Counted from the first letter of the stretch, positions 1 to 5,771 are shown. The stretch is DNA of 5,851 nucleotides from Salinisphaera sp. UBA1666 (GCA_002320455.1 DCKU01000153.1:1-5851), one strand, 5' to 3'. Numbers and translations: made by a program. Notes: generated from the sequence alone by a model not told the origin.

Positions 1-14
1 GCAATCCAGCGTTC

Positions 15-52
15 TAGCGCGCTTGCGCAGAATGACTGCGCGGCGCGCGCTA
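15..52. repeat. GC-rich imperfect hairpin upstream of qseG
   Basis: Bases 15-22 (TAGCGCGC) pair perfectly with 45-52, and 25-30 (GCGCAG) pair with 36-41 around a 5-base loop, leaving a small internal loop of 2 by 3 bases. No T tract follows on either strand, so it does not look like an intrinsic terminator. It sits just before the repeat arm at 73-112 and may be part of the same dispersed REP-like element. It could also be an mRNA-stabilising hairpin between qseG and an upstream gene. Confidence 0.55.
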
Positions 53-72
53 CGCCTCGTCTTGGCGCAAAG

Positions 73-112
73 CAGCGCTTGGCGCGGACTCGTATGAAGC
101 CTCAACAAGCCC
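73..112 (+). repeat. Inverted repeat arm 1 (about 40 bp)
   Basis: Bases 73-95 are identical over 23 bp to the reverse complement of 5828-5850. Similarity continues to base 112, with mismatches only at 96, 99, 101 and 108 (36 of 40 identical). The arm spans the qseG start codon and encodes the first few residues of that protein. It is probably a copy of a dispersed genomic repeat, or possibly an insertion-sequence end, though no transposase is visible here. Confidence 0.8.
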
Positions 113-675
113 CGGACAGGTTTAAGACGTTTCGCAACGTTTTTTTCATCGGCCTGCTCGCTCTTGCTGTCGCCGGCTGTGCGAGTGATCCGGAACACAA
201 GCGGCCCACGGCGACGCGCAACACCGTGTCACCGGTGGTTGGCCTGCTGGAATATGCCGACACGCTGGCCACGAGCGATGCGGCCACGCGTGAGACAGCG
301 GTTCGCCAGATGCGGCGCGCGGTCAGCATACGTCCGGATGCACGGAACTATGCCCGGCTGTCGCTCGCCCTCGGCACACCGCATCAACGGCTCTACACAC
401 CCGATGAGGCCGCGCGATATGCCCGCAAGGCAATGGCTGCGCGCGACGCTCGCTGGGATCGCATAAGCCGACGTTTTCTGGCCCTGCAGGCTCACCAGTT
501 GACCGAGATCAGCCGCAGGCCACGATCCGAGCCGGCCGTCGCAAAAACGGACGATGGCGCCACCTCGGATGCCCGCGTGGCGCGTCTCACGCAGCAGCTG
601 GCCGAGGCAAGGGCCAAGATCGCGGCCCTGTCGAATCTCGAACGCCAGCTCGACAGCCAAGAGGTCGGACGATGA
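94..675 (+). CDS. qseG: QseG/YfhG-family outer-membrane lipoprotein
   Basis: Predicted lipoprotein of 193 residues. A basic N-terminus (residues 1-15) is followed by a hydrophobic stretch and the lipobox VAGC, with the acylated cysteine at residue 29. The +2 residue is Ala, so Lol sorting to the outer membrane is expected. The C-terminal coiled-coil-like segment (about 160-190) contains AKIAALSNLERQL, which resembles the enterobacterial QseG ending KLENLTDIERQL. The middle is Arg/Ala-rich and poorly conserved; the protein is shorter than E. coli QseG (about 237 residues). In enterobacteria QseG works with the kinase QseE/GlrK to control the response regulator. The start is the ATG at 94 with only a weak GGA at 86-88; a TTG at 79 in the same frame is possible. 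The gene overlaps glrR by 4 bases (ATGA), indicating translational coupling. No kinase gene is in the window. Family assignment rests on position plus the C-terminal motif. Confidence 0.8.
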   Translation: MKPQQAPDRFKTFRNVFFIGLLALAVAGCASDPEHKRPTATRNTVSPVVGLLEYADTLATSDAATRETAVRQMRRAVSIRPDARNYARLSLALGTPHQRLYTPDEAARYARKAMAARDARWDRISRRFLALQAHQLTEISRRPRSEPAVAKTDDGATSDARVARLTQQLAEARAKIAALSNLERQLDSQEVGR

Positions 676-2051
676 GCGCGGATAAACGCTTCGGCCATAT
701 CCTGCTCGTCGACGACGATCCGAGCCTGCGCCGTCTGCTCACCTTGCGTTTGGAAAGCGCCGGACACCGGGTGACCGATACCGACAACGCCCAGGACGCG
801 CTGCGCATCGCCAAGCGCGAGCCTATCGAATGCGTCATCACAGATCTGCGTATGGCCGGTATTGACGGCATGGGCCTGCTCAAGCGCTTACATCACGAGC
901 ACATCGATCTGCCCGTGATCTTGATCACCGCCCACGGCACCATTCCCGAGGCCGTGGCCGCTACACAGGCCGGCGCGCTGGATTTTCTGACTAAGCCGAT
1001 CGACAAGACCGAATTGCTGGCGCGGGTCGACCAGGCCCTGGCGCAGGGCGGGGCCGCGCTGGGCACGCCGACCGGCGCCGGTCAGACGCGGCTGATCACC
1101 CGCTCGCCCCTGATGCGCGAGCGACTGGACGAGGCACGCCTGGTCGCCGCCACGCACTCTAGCGTGCTGATCACCGGCGAGTCCGGTACCGGCAAGGAAG
1201 TGATGGCCCGCGTGATTCACGAAGCAAGCCCGCGTGCCGATGGGCCGTTCGTGGCCATCAACTGCGGCGCGCTACCGGAAACGCTGCTGGAATCTGAATT
1301 GTTCGGCCACGAGAAAGGCGCGTTCACCGATGCCAAGGCCGACAAGCCCGGCCTGCTTCGAACCGCCCGCGGCGGCACGATCCTGCTGGATGAAATTGGC
1401 GACATGCCGATCACGCTGCAGGTCAAACTGCTGCGCGTGCTTCAAGAACGAGAGGTTCGCCCGGTGGGCGCCAGCGAATCCGTCGCCATTGATGTACGCG
1501 TCATCTCGGCCACCCATCGTAATCTGGACGAGGCCATAGCGGCGGGACGCTTCAGACAAGATCTTTATTATCGTTTGGCCGTCGTCACACTCAGCCTGCC
1601 GCGTCTGGCCGAGCGCCCCGAGGATATCGCCGCGCTGGCCCGGCATTTCCTGGAGCAAAACGCCGGGGATGCCTCGCCCAAGGTTTATGCCCCGACGGCC
1701 ATGGAACGGCTTGTGACCTATGCCTGGCCGGGCAACATCCGTCAGCTGTCTAATCTGGTCGAACACAACGTCGCGCTGACCCGCGGCCCGGTCATTTCGC
1801 GTCAGGTAGTCGACAAAGCGCTGGCCCAGAATGGCGACGACCCAACGCTGAGTACCACGACCATACGCCCGCTGGCCGAGGCCCGCGACGAATTCGTACG
1901 CGACTATCTGGTTCAGCTCTTGCGTCTCACGCAGGGCAACGTCTCGCGCGCTGCGCGCATGGCCGAGCGTAACCGCACCGAGTTCTACAAGCTCTTGGCC
2001 AAGCACGGCATCGACGCCGCGCGCTATAAGCCCAGCGCCGAGTCACTGTAG
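672..2051 (+). CDS. glrR: Sigma-54-dependent response regulator GlrR (QseF)
   Basis: NtrC-type activator of 459 residues, cytoplasmic and DNA-binding. Residues 9-123 are a receiver domain: acidic pocket D14-D16, phospho-acceptor D58 (ITDLR), T86 and K108. Residues about 140-370 are the AAA+ domain: Walker A GESGTGKE at 169-176, Walker B GGTILLDE at 234-241, and WPGNIRQL at 352-359. The C-terminal Fis-type helix-turn-helix (418-453) contains GNVSRAARMAERNRTEFYK, nearly the same as E. coli GlrR, which makes this more specific than a generic NtrC call. The sigma-54-contacting loop reads GAFTDA (216-221) rather than GAFTGA. The Shine-Dalgarno GAGG at 661-664 sits 7 bases before the ATG, inside qseG. 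In enterobacteria GlrR activates the small RNA gene glmY and rpoE; here a matching site and a sigma-54 promoter lie directly downstream of the gene. Confidence 0.93.
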   Translation: MSADKRFGHILLVDDDPSLRRLLTLRLESAGHRVTDTDNAQDALRIAKREPIECVITDLRMAGIDGMGLLKRLHHEHIDLPVILITAHGTIPEAVAATQAGALDFLTKPIDKTELLARVDQALAQGGAALGTPTGAGQTRLITRSPLMRERLDEARLVAATHSSVLITGESGTGKEVMARVIHEASPRADGPFVAINCGALPETLLESELFGHEKGAFTDAKADKPGLLRTARGGTILLDEIGDMPITLQVKLLRVLQEREVRPVGASESVAIDVRVISATHRNLDEAIAAGRFRQDLYYRLAVVTLSLPRLAERPEDIAALARHFLEQNAGDASPKVYAPTAMERLVTYAWPGNIRQLSNLVEHNVALTRGPVISRQVVDKALAQNGDDPTLSTTTIRPLAEARDEFVRDYLVQLLRLTQGNVSRAARMAERNRTEFYKLLAKHGIDAARYKPSAESL

Positions 2052-2084
2052 TCGAATAGCGACATCTCGCCGGACTTCCCAGCC

Positions 2085-2108
2085 GCCTGTCGCTTTTTGA
2101 CGACAGGC
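2085..2108. promoter_or_regulatory. Putative GlrR binding site (TGTC-N10-GACA)
   Basis: A perfect 8-bp inverted repeat, GCCTGTCG (2085-2092) and CGACAGGC (2101-2108), contains TGTC at 2088-2091 and GACA at 2102-2105 with exactly 10 bases between. This equals the consensus described for GlrR sites upstream of enterobacterial glmY. Its centre is about 190 bases upstream of the predicted sigma-54 start, a normal distance for an enhancer acting by DNA looping. It lies 34 bases after the glrR stop and could also form an RNA hairpin, but no T tract follows, so a terminator role is less likely. Confidence 0.7.
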
Positions 2109-2262
2109 CTTATTCCCGTCGGCACGCTGGTTCAGGCGCATCGCGCTGTCTGGCGTTGCCAATCGGCGACGCTTTTGATCGATAAGCCCTGCTCGATGCA
2201 GCGATACGGACCGCCAGCCGGCGGCTATCCGGTAACCCCTTGAATATAAATGATTAAAAAGT

Positions 2263-2278
2263 TGGCACGCCGCTTGCT
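2263..2278 (+). promoter_or_regulatory. Sigma-54 (RpoN) -24/-12 promoter
   Basis: TGGCACG-CCGC-TTGCT matches the sigma-54 consensus TGGCACG-N4-TTGCW at every defined base. The GG falls at 2264-2265 and the GC at 2276-2277, which predicts transcription starting near 2289-2291 on the + strand. An AT-rich run (2240-2261) lies directly upstream. I saw no clear IHF consensus between the promoter and the putative GlrR site. No annotated gene follows in this direction, so the promoter most likely drives a non-coding RNA. Confidence 0.85.
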
Positions 2279-2407
2279 ACCCCGTCAGTTATTCCGATAA
2301 ACGTCGGAGCGGAACAAGCAAACGGAGACGTTGAACACGAAATGACGATCGCCTGCTCCCTCTCGGTGTCGGCGGTCACAAGTTTCGCCCGCCCGGGTCG
2401 TGAACCC

Positions 2408-2428
2408 CCGGTCCCCCCTCGTGCCTCG
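2408..2428 (+). repeat. C-rich loop element, copy 1 (hairpin B)
   Basis: A 21-base element with core CCCCCCTCGTGCCTCG is identical to bases 2505-2525, 97 bases downstream in direct orientation. It lies within the region enclosed by the 10-bp stem 2385-2394/2441-2450; an inner stem GUCG (2397-2400) with CGAC (2430-2433) would leave it mostly unpaired. Six consecutive C residues make it a natural partner for G-rich ribosome-binding sites (inference). Confidence 0.8.
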
Positions 2429-2504
2429 GCGACGCGGCGTGGGTGGGCGAATTAATAAGCGGTCCACGGATCGCAATATGTTTCGTTGGCCGGCCGCGCG
2501 TGCT

Positions 2505-2525
2505 CCGGTCCCCCCTCGTGCCTCG
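2505..2525 (+). repeat. C-rich loop element, copy 2 (hairpin C)
   Basis: Exact second copy of the 21-base element at 2408-2428. It falls in the apical loop closed by the inner stem 2494-2501/2526-2535 (two-base bulge at 2530-2531) on top of the perfect 9-bp stem 2481-2489/2542-2550. The supporting stems of the two copies differ in sequence, so the loop is what has been kept constant. Confidence 0.82.
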
Positions 2526-2622
2526 ACGCGAGCGGTTCGGACCAACGAAATTTACAAAAACTAGAAAGGCTGTTGTAACAGCGCTTATCCATCGTTGAAT
2601 CATCCGCTGAGTCAACGATACC

Positions 2623-2648
2623 GGGCCGCCCAGAGCGGCCCTTTTTTT
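2623..2648 (+). terminator. Strong intrinsic terminator of the small RNA
   Basis: The stem GGGCCGC (2623-2629) pairs with GCGGCCC (2635-2641) across the loop CCAGA, followed directly by seven T (2642-2648) on the + strand. The opposite strand has no T run after the hairpin, so it serves + strand transcription rather than mpl. As glrR ends almost 600 bases upstream, it most likely ends the transcript starting near 2289. Confidence 0.92.
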
Positions 2649-2653
2649 GCTCG

Positions 2654-4006
2654 CTACCCCGCGGCCAAGGCGGCGAGAAGCCGCTCGTGTATATTGCCGA
2701 AGCCGCCATTGCTCATCACAACCACGGTATCGCCGGGTTTGGCCGCCGCGCTGACGTGCGCAATCAGCTCGTCGATATCATCGGCCTGCCTTAAGCGCTG
2801 CCCGAGTGCGGACAACACCTCACTCGCGGACCAGTTGAGATCGGCGGTATAAACGAACACCTGATCGGCGCGGTTGAAGCTGGCCGCCAGGCTCTGTGCG
2901 TGTACCCCGGCGCGCATGGTGTTGGAGCGCGGCTCGAACACCGCGAGCACCCGCCCTGTGGCGTCGGCCGAAAGGCCGGACAGCGTCTGTGTGATCGCCG
3001 TGGGGTGATGCGCGAAATCGTCGTAGACGGCGATATCGCGCGGGCGACCACGCAGTTCCAGCCGCCGCTTGACGCCGGCAAACGCCACGAGTGCTGCGCC
3101 GGCGTCGGCGGTCGTCACACCCACGGCCTGGAGCGCCGCGGCGGCCGCACAGGCGTTGGCAATGTTGTGCGCACCACGTTGCCGCCAGCTGATCGCGGCC
3201 AGCGTCTCGTCGCCGCGTGCCAGCTGCCACTCGCGCCCGTCGGCGCTGGCGTCTTCGGCGTGCCAGCCGGCCTGGGTGTTGAACTCGGTGACCGGTGTCC
3301 AGCAGCCCTGGGCCAGGACGGCGGCCAGTGCTTCGTCGTCGCCGTTGACGATGAGATCACCACTGGCGGGCACGGTGCGTACGAGATGATGGAACTGTCG
3401 CTGGATAGCGGCCAGGTCGTCAAATATATCGGCGTGGTCGAATTCCAGGTTGTTGAGCACGGCCGTGCGCGGCCGGTAGTGCACGAACTTGGAGCGCTTG
3501 TCGAAAAACGCCGTGTCGTACTCGTCGGCCTCGACCACAAACACCTCATCCGGATCACCCAGCTGGGCGGATACCCCCAGGTCGTGCGCGATACCGCCGA
3601 TCAGAAACCCCGGTTTTCGGCCCGCGTGGACCAAACCGTGGGCGATCATGCTGGTGGTGGTGGTCTTGCCGTGGGTACCGGCCACGGCGATCACGTGCCG
3701 GTGCGCCAGGACGTTTTCGGCCAGCCACTGCGGGCCCGAGGTATAGGCCAAGCCCGCATCCAGAACGTATTCCACGCAAGCGTTGCCGCGGCTCATGGCG
3801 TTGCCGACCACGACCTGGTCAGGATGCGGGATGAGATCCGCGGCTTGATAGCCCTCAGTGACCGCAATACCGGCCGCCGCCAGCTGGGTACTCATCGGCG
3901 GATAGACATTGGCATCCGAGCCGGTCACGCGATGGCCGGCGGCTCGCGCCAGGAGCGCCACGCCGGCCATGAACGTACCGCCGATGCCCAGAATATGAAC
4001 GTGCAT
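2654..4006 (-). CDS. mpl: UDP-N-acetylmuramate:L-alanyl-gamma-D-glutamyl-meso-diaminopimelate ligase
   Basis: Cytoplasmic ATP-dependent ligase of 450 residues, the normal length for Mpl. It joins recycled murein tripeptide to UDP-MurNAc, bypassing MurC, MurD and MurE in peptidoglycan recycling. The N-terminus has the nucleotide-sugar-binding start HILGIGGTFMAG (4-15) and TGSDANVYPPMS (28-39). The ATP P-loop is GTHGKTT at 110-116. Further Mur-ligase family segments are EADEYDTAFFDKRSKF (159-174), NNLEFDHADIFDD (185-197), RRLELRG (314-320), YDDFAHHPTAI (328-338), EPRSNTM (358-364) and VMSNGGFGNIH (430-440); these match E. coli Mpl closely and separate it from MurC. The ATG at 4006 has a strong AAGGAGA (4011-4017) 4 bases upstream. 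It lies 54 bases after the membrane-protein gene, probably in one operon. It ends 5 bases from the oppositely oriented RNA terminator, and no U-tract terminator of its own is visible. Confidence 0.97.
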   Translation of the reverse strand: MHVHILGIGGTFMAGVALLARAAGHRVTGSDANVYPPMSTQLAAAGIAVTEGYQAADLIPHPDQVVVGNAMSRGNACVEYVLDAGLAYTSGPQWLAENVLAHRHVIAVAGTHGKTTTTSMIAHGLVHAGRKPGFLIGGIAHDLGVSAQLGDPDEVFVVEADEYDTAFFDKRSKFVHYRPRTAVLNNLEFDHADIFDDLAAIQRQFHHLVRTVPASGDLIVNGDDEALAAVLAQGCWTPVTEFNTQAGWHAEDASADGREWQLARGDETLAAISWRQRGAHNIANACAAAAALQAVGVTTADAGAALVAFAGVKRRLELRGRPRDIAVYDDFAHHPTAITQTLSGLSADATGRVLAVFEPRSNTMRAGVHAQSLAASFNRADQVFVYTADLNWSASEVLSALGQRLRQADDIDELIAHVSAAAKPGDTVVVMSNGGFGNIHERLLAALAAG

Positions 4007-4010
4007 CAGC

Positions 4011-4017
4011 TCTCCTT
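4011..4017 (-). promoter_or_regulatory. Ribosome binding site of mpl
   Basis: On the - strand the sequence reads AAGGAGA, then GCTG, then the ATG at 4006. This near-perfect Shine-Dalgarno fixes the mpl start and suggests efficient translation independent of the upstream gene. Confidence 0.85.
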
Positions 4018-4060
4018 GGGAACAGCTCGGCCGGACATCAGCCCGGGGACACTGCGAACA

Positions 4061-4597
4061 TCAACCGAAAACAGAAAATACGAGCAGCACCAGCGCCTCG
4101 AAACCGATCGTCACCCCAACGCCGAGGGCGATCGACACATCGAGTGCGTGACGATAAATATGGCTATAGACCGCCAGGCCCCAGACGCCGATCACGACGT
4201 AGGCCAGCGCGGCCAGGGGCGAGTTCATATGAATATCGCTGGCCTGCTGGGCCTGGGCGATACTTTCCAGGTACGGCAACAACGCCCACGTCGCCGGAAG
4301 CATGGCTAATGTCAGCAGCGTGCCGGTGCCGAACAGCGCGGTCGCCGTCTGATGGAAGCGGTTGGTCAACTTGCGCAGTCGCAGCACGCCCTGGGCATAA
4401 GCGCCCAGAAGAATCGTGGCCAGTATCGCTTGAACCAGCGCTGCCGTCGGCGCGCCCAGCATGCCGATCTGGGCGAATTGCGCGATACAATACGCGCCAG
4501 CCGTCGCGATCAGCGTGGACTGATTGCCGGGCACATCCTGGGGCCCGCATCGGAACAGCACCAGATCGATCAGTCGGCGGACAATTCCTATGTTCAA
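4061..4597 (-). CDS. Five-helix inner-membrane protein of unknown function
   Basis: I do not recognise the family with confidence; a Yip1-like membrane protein is one possibility. From the TTG at 4597 it has 178 residues with five likely transmembrane helices: about 28-47, 51-72, 85-109, 127-147 and 154-177. A short basic/hydrophobic N-terminus (RRLIDLVLFRCGPQDVPGNQ, 7-26) precedes helix 1, and a basic cytosolic-looking loop (RLRKLTNRFHQT) joins helices 2 and 3. No catalytic motif is seen. I chose TTG 4597 because AGGA (4607-4604) lies 6 bases upstream; an in-frame TTG at 4618 would add 7 residues, and no in-frame ATG exists before the middle of the protein. It is directly upstream of mpl on the same strand, so a joint transcript and an envelope-related role are plausible. 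Its start is interlocked with that of rnd. Confidence 0.82.
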   Translation of the reverse strand: MNIGIVRRLIDLVLFRCGPQDVPGNQSTLIATAGAYCIAQFAQIGMLGAPTAALVQAILATILLGAYAQGVLRLRKLTNRFHQTATALFGTGTLLTLAMLPATWALLPYLESIAQAQQASDIHMNSPLAALAYVVIGVWGLAVYSHIYRHALDVSIALGVGVTIGFEALVLLVFSVFG

Positions 4598-4610
4598 GGT
4601 GCGTCCTATG
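4596..4610 (+). promoter_or_regulatory. Interlocked start signals of rnd and the membrane gene
   Basis: AAGGTG (4596-4601) is the likely ribosome binding site of rnd, 6 bases before its ATG at 4608. It overlaps the TTG start (4597-4595, - strand) of the divergent membrane gene, whose own AGGA (4607-4604, - strand) abuts the rnd ATG. Only 10 bases separate the two chosen starts, so each gene's promoter must lie within the other gene. I could not identify either promoter. Confidence 0.5.
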
Positions 4611-5771
4611 CAGTCCAAACGCGAGAGTTCGGCCTCGATGATACCGGAGCCGCCGGCTCATGCGACAACGATCGACACCGGCGCTGCCCTGGCCGCGTTC
4701 GTTGCGCCGTTGATGACGGGCGACTGGGTGGCCATCGACACCGAGTTCCTGCGCGAGCGCACCTACTACCCGAAACTCTGCCTGGTACAGCTGGCCAACG
4801 CCGAGGTGTCCGGCGTGATCGATGTGCTGGCCATCGCGGACCTGTCGCCGCTGATCGAGCTCTTGGCCGCCCCTGGCGTGGTCAAGGTGTTTCACTCGGC
4901 CGAGCAGGATCTCGAGGTGCTGAAACACACCTTCGATGTGATGCCCACGCCGCTATTCGATACCCAGCTGGCCGGCGCCCTCGTGGGCCTGGATGATCAG
5001 ATGGGCTATGCCCGGATGATCGAGGCCCTGCTAGACGTGAAACTGGCCAAGGGCCATACCCGCACCGACTGGAGCAAACGCCCGCTGCCGGACGGTGCCA
5101 TCGACTACGCGGCCGACGACGTGCGCTATCTGGCGGTGGCTTATCCAATCATTCAGGCGCGTCTTGTCGAATCCGATCGCGAACACTGGGCCGCCGAGGA
5201 CGCGACACGCCTGGCCGATCCGGCCCGTTTCGCCGTGGACGCTGACACGGCTTGGCGGCGCGTCAAGGGCTGGTTTCACCTGCCGGCCGAGGCCCAGCCG
5301 GTGCTGGCCGAGCTGGCCGCCTGGCGTGAAACGGTTGCCATGGCCTCGGATCGACCCAGGCGCTGGATATTAAGCGATGCATCGCTTCTGACGCTGGCCG
5401 AACAGGCCCCGACCGACGATATCGCGCTGGCCGACGCCACCGAGCTGTCAGACAAGATGCTGGCGCGCCACACCGAGGCCCTACTGGCAGCGATTGCCCG
5501 GGGTCGTGATGCCGGCCCGATGCTCTTGGACCCGAACGCCGGCCCGCCCGACGGGCCGACGCGGCGGGCCATCAAGCACGGCATGAGCACACTGGCTGCG
5601 GTAGCCGAGGAGGCCGACCTATCGCCCTCGGTACTCGCCAGCCGCGCCGAAGTGGCGCGCCTGGTCGCCGGCCATCGCGACGGTCGGCTGCTCGCCGGCT
5701 GGCGCGGCGCGCTGGCCGGCCAGCGCGTGCTGGCTGCCGTCGAGGCGCATCAGAACGCTCGTAATTCTTAG
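4608..5771 (+). CDS. rnd: Ribonuclease D
   Basis: 3'-to-5' exoribonuclease that trims tRNA precursors and other stable RNA ends; 387 residues from this start (E. coli RNase D has 375). The DEDDy exonuclease domain covers about 22-190: Exo I IDTEFLRERTYYPKL with D44 and E46, Exo II HSAEQDLEVL with D101, and Exo III DYAADDVRYL with Y167 and D171. All four metal-binding acids and the catalytic tyrosine are present. An HRDC domain follows at about 229-299, and a second helical HRDC-like region (316-385) ends with the typical GWRGAL. The ATG at 4608 is chosen for its AAGGTG ribosome binding site. ATGs at 4590 and 4638 are alternatives; 4638 would give 377 residues, closest to the E. coli length. 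The reading frame stays open further upstream, so homologue alignment would settle the start. Confidence 0.94.
   Translation: MQSKRESSASMIPEPPAHATTIDTGAALAAFVAPLMTGDWVAIDTEFLRERTYYPKLCLVQLANAEVSGVIDVLAIADLSPLIELLAAPGVVKVFHSAEQDLEVLKHTFDVMPTPLFDTQLAGALVGLDDQMGYARMIEALLDVKLAKGHTRTDWSKRPLPDGAIDYAADDVRYLAVAYPIIQARLVESDREHWAAEDATRLADPARFAVDADTAWRRVKGWFHLPAEAQPVLAELAAWRETVAMASDRPRRWILSDASLLTLAEQAPTDDIALADATELSDKMLARHTEALLAAIARGRDAGPMLLDPNAGPPDGPTRRAIKHGMSTLAAVAEEADLSPSVLASRAEVARLVAGHRDGRLLAGWRGALAGQRVLAAVEAHQNARNS

Larger units (their letters stand above)
2289..2648 (+). ncRNA. Candidate sigma-54-dependent small RNA with repeated C-rich loops
   Basis: A transcription unit of about 360 nt is framed by the sigma-54 promoter and an intrinsic terminator, with no convincing protein gene inside. 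By-eye folding gives this series: a small 5' hairpin (2293-2297 with 2304-2308); hairpin A (2343-2346 and 2350-2353 with 2371-2378, loop containing CUCCCUC); hairpin B (2385-2394 with 2441-2450, 10 bp including one G-U); hairpin C (2481-2489 with 2542-2550, 9 bp perfect, plus inner stem 2494-2501 with 2526-2535); hairpin D (2569-2573 with 2578-2582); hairpin E (2591-2598 with 2612-2619, 8 bp); then the terminator. B and C carry an identical 21-base C-rich element in their loops. A-rich single-stranded linkers (2450-2459, 2548-2568) and the 3' U7 tail would suit Hfq. Position next to glrR parallels glmY, but I see no sequence resemblance to GlmY or GlmZ. The 5' end is predicted and processing is possible. 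Confidence 0.7.

Noticed and set aside
1272..2006. 244-codon - strand open frame antisense to glrR
   Set aside because: Mirror of a well-conserved glrR; no domain or ribosome binding site seen.
2085..2108. Intrinsic terminator after glrR
   Set aside because: The palindrome is strong, but what follows on the + strand is CTTATTCC rather than a T run, and the spacing fits the GlrR site consensus exactly. A secondary attenuating role cannot be excluded.
2240..2262. IHF site in the AT-rich run upstream of the sigma-54 promoter
   Set aside because: Neither strand matches WATCAANNNNTTR well, and the run directly abuts the -24 element rather than lying midway to the enhancer.
2343..2378. Direct pairing of the C-rich loops with the mpl ribosome binding site
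   Set aside because: The longest complementarity I could find is about five or six bases (CUCUC with GAGAG), too little to claim mpl as a target.
2408..2525. CRISPR array
   Set aside because: Only two copies of a 21-base unit, each set inside its own differing stem, with no spacer regularity or cas genes.
2285..2709. Several - strand open frames of 79-86 codons covering the gap
   Set aside because: They are low-complexity Arg/Gly-rich translations of a GC-rich structured region, overlap each other in different frames, show no recognisable domain, and run opposite to the promoter and terminator.
2900..4309. Long + strand open frame of 469 codons antisense to mpl
   Set aside because: It is a shadow of the mpl codon pattern in GC-rich DNA; the - strand frame encodes a full-length Mpl with all motifs.
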